Shown here: piece by piece, positions 58,802-64,000 of the stretch | How positions within the stretch are numbered: position 1 is the stretch's first letter | Layout: each line of letters begins with the position of its first letter | Assembly (NCBI GenBank): GCA_012972825.1 | Contig: JABDHL010000006.1 | Coordinates: 1 to 64,000 of the forward strand | Length of the DNA: 64,000 bases | DNA from: Chlorobiaceae bacterium | GTDB lineage: Bacteria; Bacteroidota; Chlorobiia; Chlorobiales; Chlorobiaceae | Direction of reading: 5' to 3' | Position numbers and translations under genes: made by a program | Notes under the pieces: generated by a model | Database searches by the model: none | The model's input: only the letters and a program-made list of their open reading frames with translations | Told to the model about the DNA's origin: nothing

Positions 58802-59059
58802 ATGACATCAGCCCATTCCGGAAAACCCGCTATCGAAGAACTGATATCGAGGCTTGAGGAGATAACCCGGAACATTGAAAATCCAGAAACCGGCCTCGAA
58901 AAATCTATCGCACTCTATGAAGAGGGGCTTACCCTAGCCGATAATTGTAAAAAACGACTCCTTGAAGCACGAAAAAAAATAGAGGTCATCAATCCGGAAC
59001 TTGCAAAAACCTGGCCCGATACTCCGCGCATCAAAGATCTTTTCGACAGCGAATCCTGA
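58802..59059 (+). CDS. xseB: Exodeoxyribonuclease VII small subunit
   Basis: An 85-residue helical protein with the XseB signature PETGLEKSIALYEEGLTLADNC and CKKRLLEARKKIEVI. With XseA it forms a single-strand DNA exonuclease; xseA is not in the window. It is convergent with gatB, only 6 bp between stops. Confidence 0.93.
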   Translation: MTSAHSGKPAIEELISRLEEITRNIENPETGLEKSIALYEEGLTLADNCKKRLLEARKKIEVINPELAKTWPDTPRIKDLFDSES

Positions 59060-59065
59060 AATCGA

Positions 59066-60493
59066 TCACACCTCAAGCCTCTTTAGAATAACCTCATTAA
59101 CCATTTTGGGATTTGCCTTGCCTTTCATGCGGCTCATGCACTGCCCCACAAAAAAACCCAGCAGCTGAGTCTTTCCGCCTCTATAAGCAGCAAGCTGGCC
59201 AGGATTAGCCTCAAGAATATCATCAACAACACTCTCTATGGCTCCAGTATCTGAAACCTGGGCCAGTCCTTCCCGTTCAACAATCTGTAGTGCAGTGTCT
59301 CCATTCTCCTGCATCAGTTCGAACACCTGTTTAGCGATGGTATTACTGATCATCCCATCACCAATGAGACGCACCAGCCCCCCAAGTCTTTCAGGTTTAA
59401 TCGAAAACTCCGCAATATCAAGATACTTTTCTTTAAGTGTACGCATCACTTCCCCCATCACCCAGTTTGAGGAAGCTTTTGTGTCTTCCGAAGCCATTAC
59501 AGTCGCCTCAAAATAATCAGCGACCTCTCTATCGACGGTAAGAACCCCTGCATCATAGGCTGGAATGGCATACTCCGCGACAAAACGGCTTGCACGAACT
59601 TCCGGAAACTCCGGAAGTTCACTCAGCATACGGTCAAGCATCTCCTGATCAACAAGTACCGGGATCAGATCAGGATCAGGAAAGTATCGATAATCGTGGG
59701 CAAACTCCTTACCTCGCATCGAGCGGGTCTCTCCCTTGTCAGCATCCCAAAGCCGGGTCTCCTGCACAATAGCGCCGCCGCTTTCAAGAATTTCCTGATG
59801 GCGCCAGGCCTCATACTCAATAGCTTTTTCAACATTCCTGAAAGAGTTCATATTCTTGATTTCGGTACGGGTACCATATTCCGTTGCCCCGAAAGGACGC
59901 AGAGAAACGTTGGCATCACAGCGCAAGCTTCCTTCCTCCATGTTCCCATCCGAAATCCCAAGATATTTAACAATCTGCCGCACTTTCTGCAGATATGCCG
60001 AAGCCTCCTTCGGAGTCCGCATATCTGGATAACTGACGATTTCAAGCAATGGCACACCGCTCCTGTTGAGATCGATGTAAGTATCCGCACCGATATCATG
60101 AATCGACTTTCCGGCATCCTCCTCAATATGAATTCTTATCAGCCTGATAACCTTTTCACCCTCTCCGGCTTCAATGTGGAGAACTCCTTCACTACAGATA
60201 GGCTCTTCAAACTGAGAAATCTGGTACCCTTTCGGCAGATCAGGATAAAAATAGTTTTTACGGGCAAGCACCGAACTGGGCGCAATAGTGCAGCCCATGG
60301 CCAGACCAAGTTTCACAGCATCCTCCACCACACGACGATTAAGCACAGGCAGAGCTCCGGGAAGAGCGAGACAGACCGGACAAACATTACTGTTGGCAGG
60401 TTTTCCAAACAGTGCTGAACACCCACAGAAAGCCTTGCTCGCCGTATTAAGCTGACAATGGACCTCAAGGCCCACTACTAATTCATACTTCAT
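59066..60493 (-). CDS. gatB: Asp-tRNA(Asn)/Glu-tRNA(Gln) amidotransferase subunit B
   Basis: A 475-residue kinase-like subunit that activates the misacylated Glu- or Asp-tRNA in GatCAB. It shows [19 protein letters not shown] with zinc-type cysteines, [30 protein letters not shown], and the YqeY-like helical tail domain. gatA and gatC are elsewhere. Confidence 0.97.
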   Translation of the reverse strand: MKYELVVGLEVHCQLNTASKAFCGCSALFGKPANSNVCPVCLALPGALPVLNRRVVEDAVKLGLAMGCTIAPSSVLARKNYFYPDLPKGYQISQFEEPICSEGVLHIEAGEGEKVIRLIRIHIEEDAGKSIHDIGADTYIDLNRSGVPLLEIVSYPDMRTPKEASAYLQKVRQIVKYLGISDGNMEEGSLRCDANVSLRPFGATEYGTRTEIKNMNSFRNVEKAIEYEAWRHQEILESGGAIVQETRLWDADKGETRSMRGKEFAHDYRYFPDPDLIPVLVDQEMLDRMLSELPEFPEVRASRFVAEYAIPAYDAGVLTVDREVADYFEATVMASEDTKASSNWVMGEVMRTLKEKYLDIAEFSIKPERLGGLVRLIGDGMISNTIAKQVFELMQENGDTALQIVEREGLAQVSDTGAIESVVDDILEANPGQLAAYRGGKTQLLGFFVGQCMSRMKGKANPKMVNEVILKRLEV

Positions 60494-60513
60494 TGCAAAA
60501 ATTAACGTTATTG

Positions 60514-60531
60514 AAAAACACCGGCAGGTGT
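60514..60531 (-). terminator. Weak hairpin terminator between the SYLF gene and gatB
   Basis: On the minus strand ACACC-TGCC-GGTGT is followed by TTTTTC. A five-pair stem makes it a weak terminator or a leader hairpin of gatB. Confidence 0.4.
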
Positions 60532-60567
60532 ATACCGGAGACTCTCCAGCTTATAAAAAAAACATTC

Positions 60568-61104
60568 TCAGTAAGCCTGATAGGAAAACTTCTGCCCTCC
60601 CACTGTTGCTTCAGCCATAATACCGGCCTTCGGAAGCACAAAAACGGCTACACCATGAGAATAATCTATAGTGGTAGCCGCTCCCGTATTGGCCACAATT
60701 CCCTCTACCTGAGCATTAAGCTCGTAATTTTCTTTTTTGAAATTATCAAGCTCTGCCTTGTCCTTAAAAAATATGATTTCAGCAAAAGACTGACCACCAA
60801 GCTGCGGACCAACATTGAGCTGTGTAATCGTTGAATGCCCTACAAGATTATTAAGCTCATAGACATAACCATTACCATGTCCACCGCCGAGAATCATGAA
60901 TCCCCCTTTGAAAACATCAGGAAAAACAGCATAACCATAGGCTTTTTCAAAAAAACGATCAAGCGCGGGAGCATTCTTCCTGAAATATTCCACAGCCACA
61001 CTTGCATGATCCCGCTCAGCAGGATCCCACCCTGCATAAGCAGTACTAAAAACCATTCCTGCAAGCATTAATGCAAGCACACCTGTCCTCATCATCTTCA
61101 TCAT
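60568..61104 (-). CDS. SYLF (YSC84-like) domain lipid-binding protein, exported
   Basis: A 178-residue protein with a Sec signal peptide (MMRTGVLALMLAGMVFSTAYA, cleavage near residue 25 before GWDP, signal interrupted only by short polar residues). The SYLF domain follows: AYGYAVFPDVFKGGFMILGG, GGQSFAEIIFFKDKAELDNF and HGVAVFVLPKAGIMAEATVG. Eukaryotic SYLF proteins bind phosphoinositides; the bacterial role is unknown. It stands just left of the repeat island. Confidence 0.88.
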   Translation of the reverse strand: MMKMMRTGVLALMLAGMVFSTAYAGWDPAERDHASVAVEYFRKNAPALDRFFEKAYGYAVFPDVFKGGFMILGGGHGNGYVYELNNLVGHSTITQLNVGPQLGGQSFAEIIFFKDKAELDNFKKENYELNAQVEGIVANTGAATTIDYSHGVAVFVLPKAGIMAEATVGGQKFSYQAY

Positions 61105-61254
61105 TGACGCTAATTTTTTGTTTTTATAAATTCACAGCATAGAAAACCTACAATGATATCCAGCCACTAATGTACAATTTTCACTCCAATATATCACACC
61201 TCGCCCAACCTCAGCCAGCCCATGCCGAGATGACCTCCCTGACAGTCTCCATCT
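61105..61254. other. Unassigned spacer between the SYLF gene and the repeat island
   Basis: 150 bp with no coding signal and no match to the neighbouring repeats. It must contain the SYLF promoter. Confidence 0.5.
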
Positions 61255-61721
61255 ATCATTTCGAATAACGCGAGAAAACTCTCCGGTATTCAACACAGAT
61301 CCCTCCCTGCGGTCGGGATGACAAAATGCAAAAGCTCTCCAAGTCGTTCTCCTCTTGTCAGTCCAAACATCAGCCATGTCATTCCGTCTCATTCCTAACA
61401 TAATTCTATGTCATTTCGAACAACGCGAGAAAACTCTCCGGTATTCAACACAGATCCCTCCCTGCGGTCGGGATGACAAAATGCAAAAGCTCTCAAAGTC
61501 GTTCTCCTCTTGTCAGTCCAAACATCAGCCAATGTCATTCCGTCTCATTCCTAACATAATTCTATGTCATTTCGAACAACGTGAGAAATCTCTCCGGTAT
61601 TCAACACAGATCCCTCCCTGCGGTCGGGATGACAAAATGCAAAAGCTCTCAAAGTCGTTCTCCTCTTGTCAGTCCAAACATCAGCCAATGTCATTCCGTC
61701 TCATTCCTAACATAATTCTAT
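61255..61721. repeat. Three tandem ~155-bp copies of a hairpin-forming repeat
   Basis: Copies begin at about 61255, 61410 and 61566 (steps of 155 and 156 bp) and differ at only a few positions. Each contains an imperfect inverted repeat: a 26-bp arm GTCATTTCGA..GAGAAA(A/T)CT, a 16-bp spacer, and a facing 26-bp arm AGATCCCTCC..GGGATGAC (right arms 61297-61322, 61452-61477, 61608-61633). A ~90-bp unique linker (AAAATGCAAAAGC to ATAATTCTAT) completes the unit. The frame read through it on the + strand codes only for repeated peptide and is not credible as a gene. The core resembles the dispersed GTCATTCCGA...GGAATCTC repeat of many bacteria. Confidence 0.95.
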
Positions 61722-61747
61722 GTCATTCCGACCGAAGGGAGGAATCT
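61722..61747. repeat. Left arm of the repeat, facing the GIY-YIG gene
   Basis: GTCATTCCGACC-GAAGGGAGGAATCT. It ends 7 bp from the stop codon of the nuclease gene and pairs (23 of 26 positions) with the reverse complement of 62145-62170. Confidence 0.85.
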
Positions 61748-61754
61748 CTCTCAC

Positions 61755-62054
61755 CTACCATACACCCTCTTCGCCAAGCTCATTCCAATCAGGGTTAATC
61801 GTAACAACAAGCATATCTTTCTTTTCTCTCCTCCACTTTTTTATCTCTTTTTCCCTAGCAATAGCACTCAGTACATCATCTGTTTCCTCAAAATAAACCA
61901 GCTTATCAACATTATATTTTTTTGTAAACCCCTCAATCAACCGGCTCTTATGCTCCCGAACTCGTCTCTGTAAATCATTCGTCATACCAACATACATCAC
62001 CTTATTCGTCCTATTGGTAAGAATGTAAACGCAATAAGGCTTATCCCTGCTCAT
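61755..62054 (-). CDS. Small single-domain GIY-YIG endonuclease (COG2827/URI type)
   Basis: A 99-residue protein: KPYCVYILTN and KVMYVGMTNDLQRRVREHK give the GIY-YIG pair (here VYI / YVG) and the catalytic Arg of LQRR. REKEIKKWRREKK and the Glu-rich C-terminus follow. The frame is open to 62222, but the extra 56 residues are the translated flanking repeat (CHPDRREGSE). ATG 62054 (MSRDKPYC) restores the family start, though no ribosome site is seen. The gene sits inside arms of the surrounding repeat. Function in repair or mobility is not known for this family. Confidence 0.88.
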   Translation of the reverse strand: MSRDKPYCVYILTNRTNKVMYVGMTNDLQRRVREHKSRLIEGFTKKYNVDKLVYFEETDDVLSAIAREKEIKKWRREKKDMLVVTINPDWNELGEEGVW

Positions 62055-62103
62055 GGCTAATAGGCAAAAAATGGTAAGCATATCATTCCGAACATCAGCC
62101 AAT

Positions 62104-62170
62104 GTCATTTCCAACATCGTGAGAAATCTCTTCGATATCAACTCAGATCCCTCCCTGCGGTCGGGATGAC
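62104..62170. repeat. Full hairpin repeat copy upstream of the GIY-YIG gene and next to clpB
   Basis: Left arm 62104-62129 (GTCATTTCCAAC..GAGAAATCT), 15-bp spacer, right arm 62145-62170 (AGATCCC..GGGATGAC). The shared linker AAAATGCAAA continues to about 62183, right up to the clpB stop codon at 62185. Confidence 0.9.
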
Positions 62171-62184
62171 AAAATGCAAAGGCA

Positions 62185-63507
62185 CTACCCTCCGGCTTCA
62201 AGCTCGCGCTTGAGAGCCTCACGCTCGATTTCGAGACGGCGAATCTCTCGGTTTATTCTGTCGAGCTCTTCAGGGCTGCTGTCTATTTCCAGCCTCAGAC
62301 GCGAAGAGGCCTCGTCAATCAGATCGATAGCCTTGTCGGGCAGAAAACGGTCGGAAATATAGCGGTTCGACAGTTCGGCTGCGGCAACAATGGCGGCATC
62401 CTTGATACGTACACCATGATGTATCTCATATTTTTCCTTGAGGCCGCGCAGAATTGAAACAGTGTCATCCACGCTCGGCTGATCAACCACTACAGTCTGA
62501 AAACGACGCTCAAGTGCAGCATCCTTTTCAATATGCTTGCGATACTCGTCAAGCGTCGTTGCACCGATACAGCGCAGCTCTCCGCGGGCAAGCGCAGGCT
62601 TGAGAATATTGGCCGCATCCATAGAGCCTTCGGCAGAACCCGCTCCAACAAGCAGATGAATTTCATCAATAAAGAGAATAATTTCGCCATCCGAAGCCTG
62701 AACCTCACGAACAACAGCCTTCAGGCGTTCCTCAAACTCACCTCGAAACTTTGCGCCTGCAACAAGCTGAGCGATGTCAAGCGCTGCAATCTGCTTGCTC
62801 TTCAGGTTTTCAGGTACATCGCCAGCCACAATGCGTTGCGCGATTCCCTCGACAAGAGCAGTCTTGCCGACCCCCGGCTCACCAATCAACACCGGGTTAT
62901 TTTTAGTGCGCCGGCTGAGAATCTGCAGAACCCTGCGAATTTCCTCATCACGTCCGATTACCGGATCAAGCTTACCCTTGCGTGCCTGGTCATTCAGGTT
63001 ACGCGAATATTTTTTCAGCGAATTATAGGTCTCCTCTGCACTCTGACTGGTCACGCGCTGCGTCCCTCTTATGGTGGTAAGCACCTTGAGAATAGCTTCT
63101 CGGTTGATGCCTGCATCCTTCAGCATACGAGAAACATTGAGCCCTGCTTCACTCATGGCGATAAGCAGGTGCTCGGAGCTGATATAGTCGTCTTTCAGCT
63201 TTTCAGCTTCTTTCAAAGACACATCGAAAACCTTGCCGAGATTTTGTGAGAGATACTGTCCCGTCGCTGAAGCACCAGTAACCCTCGGAATTCTCTCTAT
63301 TTCACGATCAAGCGCCGCAAGCAGCGTTTCCGCAGGAGCTTCAAGCTTCTGCGCTATCTGCACAGCTATACTGCTTTTATCTTCAAGCATAGCCAAAAGC
63401 AAATGTTCCGGCTCTATCTGCTGATGCTGCCGGCTGCTGGCAAGCGTTGATGCTGCCTGCAATGCCTCCTGGGCTTTTACCGTAAATTTGTTCGGATCAA
63501 ACTGCAT
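62185..63507 (-). CDS. clpB: ClpB chaperone, N-terminal half only (N domain + first AAA domain)
   Basis: A 440-residue protein against about 860 for full ClpB. It contains the double Clp N-domain (1-145), then NBD1 with Walker [14 protein letters not shown] (about 210-222), Walker [15 protein letters not shown], the pore/sensor region [20 protein letters not shown], and the start of the coiled-coil M domain ([19 protein letters not shown]). It stops there (EAGG), so NBD2 is missing. From memory Chlorobaculum tepidum has two ~440-residue ClpB entries, so this may be a lineage-wide split rather than damage. The stop abuts a repeat. The C-terminal half is not in the window. Confidence 0.88.
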   Translation of the reverse strand: MQFDPNKFTVKAQEALQAASTLASSRQHQQIEPEHLLLAMLEDKSSIAVQIAQKLEAPAETLLAALDREIERIPRVTGASATGQYLSQNLGKVFDVSLKEAEKLKDDYISSEHLLIAMSEAGLNVSRMLKDAGINREAILKVLTTIRGTQRVTSQSAEETYNSLKKYSRNLNDQARKGKLDPVIGRDEEIRRVLQILSRRTKNNPVLIGEPGVGKTALVEGIAQRIVAGDVPENLKSKQIAALDIAQLVAGAKFRGEFEERLKAVVREVQASDGEIILFIDEIHLLVGAGSAEGSMDAANILKPALARGELRCIGATTLDEYRKHIEKDAALERRFQTVVVDQPSVDDTVSILRGLKEKYEIHHGVRIKDAAIVAAAELSNRYISDRFLPDKAIDLIDEASSRLRLEIDSSPEELDRINREIRRLEIEREALKRELEAGG

Positions 63508-63744
63508 GATTCTAATTGTTTTATTTTTCAGTTCTTAACGTAGAGGTAAATTCCACAGGGAAACATACCGCAAGCCATAGCAACTACGTACTGTATAACA
63601 GTGCAAATGCAAAAAAAGTTAAGACATTCAACCAGACTGTGCGCCATACCGGAAAGAAAAAAAGGTTGCGACATTCTAATACTGCCGTAACCTTTATAAA
63701 AAATGTTAAAACGGGTTTTCCCCTCTCTCGACCTTGCCCATCCT
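63508..63744. other. Intergenic region upstream of clpB
   Basis: 237 bp between the end of the last partial ORF and clpB. No CIRCE element or clear heat-shock promoter was found. No repeat is present. Confidence 0.5.
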
Positions 63745-64000
63745 TTATCCGGAATGAGTAGGATTTTCCTCGGGCCCTTTCGGCCAATTCTTTATGAACG
63801 AACTGAGAACCTGGCGAAGGATCTGCGCGCTGGTAGAAAGAAGTTCAGCTCCTTTCTCCTGAATGTGTCGCTGCGTATCAAGTTGATCCTTGAAAAGCTC
63901 AACACTCGCCGGATCATAATTCCCCTGACTGACGTAGGCATCAATAACCTCCTCAGCTTCATTAAAAGGCATGTTGAAAACCCTGAAACCAAGCTTAGCT
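63745..64000 (-). CDS. Unidentified protein, C-terminal fragment (5' end outside window)
   Basis: The minus-strand frame is open from the window edge to TAA at 63745, at least 84 codons: ..FRVFNMPFNEAEEVIDAYV..QLDTQRHIQEKG..SSFIKNWPKGPEENPTHSG. The residues FNEAEEVIDAY and the amphipathic helices look like a real coding end, but I do not recognise the family. An ATG exists at 63972, yet the codons before it are also open. A 75-codon start inside the window is possible. Confidence 0.45.
   Translation of the reverse strand, partial: AKLGFRVFNMPFNEAEEVIDAYVSQGNYDPASVELFKDQLDTQRHIQEKGAELLSTSAQILRQVLSSFIKNWPKGPEENPTHSG

Larger units (their letters stand above)
61722..62170. mobile_element. Candidate cassette: GIY-YIG nuclease gene between inverted repeat arms
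   Basis: 449 bp bounded by 26-bp arms in opposite orientation (61722-61747 and 62145-62170), with a further arm at 62104-62129 that together with the right arm forms a complete copy of the hairpin repeat. The only gene inside is the GIY-YIG nuclease. The arrangement looks like a half-repeat and a full repeat flanking a nuclease, but no target-site duplication could be established, so mobility is inference. Confidence 0.4.

Noticed and set aside
59696-60418. 240-residue frame on the + strand
   Set aside because: It is entirely antisense to gatB with no recognisable motif.
61255-61721. CRISPR-like array
   Set aside because: The whole unit, spacer included, is repeated at ~155 bp, with no variable spacers and no cas genes.
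61355-61798. 147-residue open frame on the + strand across the repeat island
   Set aside because: It is three translations of the same ~52-residue repeat unit and runs antisense into the GIY-YIG gene end. It is a by-product of the repeat.
62533-63249. 238-residue frame on the + strand
   Set aside because: It is antisense to clpB; a shadow frame.
62185-63507. clpB cut off by the repeat insertion
   Set aside because: Possible, but the length of 440 residues fits a split ClpB that I recall from Chlorobaculum tepidum, so damage is not assumed.

Overview
The window is chromosomal DNA of a green sulfur bacterium (Chlorobiaceae). The evidence is a complete dark-operative protochlorophyllide reductase operon (bchN-bchB-bchL), a bchJ homologue, a ClpB chaperone coded only as its N-terminal half, and ribosomal proteins, GlgA, a DUF2723 membrane protein and an Ig-like lipoprotein of Chlorobi/Bacteroidetes type. 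The species cannot be fixed from this sequence alone.

Layout. 1-3.5 kb: the remains of a DNA-modification locus, a large partial DNA methyltransferase preceded by a helicase gene that has lost its middle. 3.9-14.7 kb: housekeeping and envelope genes (ndk on +; then on -, an AI-2E-type permease, rsmE, comF, a ROK sugar kinase, lpxA, a DUF2723 membrane protein, hemW, gmhB, glgA). 14.9-17.2 kb on +: an Ig-like lipoprotein and bchJ. 17.2-19.1 kb: a decayed AAA_13/RloC-like ATPase gene with one in-frame TGA, bracketed by copies of a short repeat. 19.3-23.1 kb: bchNBL. 23.2-29 kb: a thiamine-binding-like protein, purA, engB, cysS, a mannose-1-phosphate guanylyltransferase and rsmG.

29.0-48.9 kb is one uninterrupted minus-strand translation locus. 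In transcription order it reads rpsL-rpsG-fusA-tuf, rpsJ-rplC-D-W-B-rpsS-rplV-rpsC-rplP-rpmC-rpsQ, rplN-[tRNA-Gly]-rplX-E-rpsN-H-rplF-R-rpsE-rpmD-rplO-secY-map-infA-rpmJ, rpsM-K-D-rpoA-rplQ. A strong intrinsic terminator sits between tuf and rpsJ. Another overlaps the rplQ stop codon. A tRNA-Gly(TCC) gene is embedded between rplN and rplX.

49.3-56.9 kb is a surface-polysaccharide cluster: two GT4-type and one GT2 glycosyltransferases, a methyltransferase, a flippase and a YfhO-type membrane protein. 56.9-61.1 kb holds HPr, an acetyltransferase, obg, xseB, gatB and a SYLF-domain protein. 61.2-62.2 kb is a repeat island: three tandem ~155-bp copies of a hairpin-forming repeat, then a small GIY-YIG endonuclease gene whose two sides carry facing arms of the same repeat. 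It abuts the 3' end of a half-length clpB. The window ends in an unidentified partial ORF.

The strongest candidate for something undescribed is the GIY-YIG cassette bounded by 26-bp inverted repeat arms (61722-62170) beside tandem copies of the same repeat. The other points worth checking are the two broken defence-type genes, the split ClpB, the tRNA inside the spc operon, and the terminator just ahead of rpsJ.
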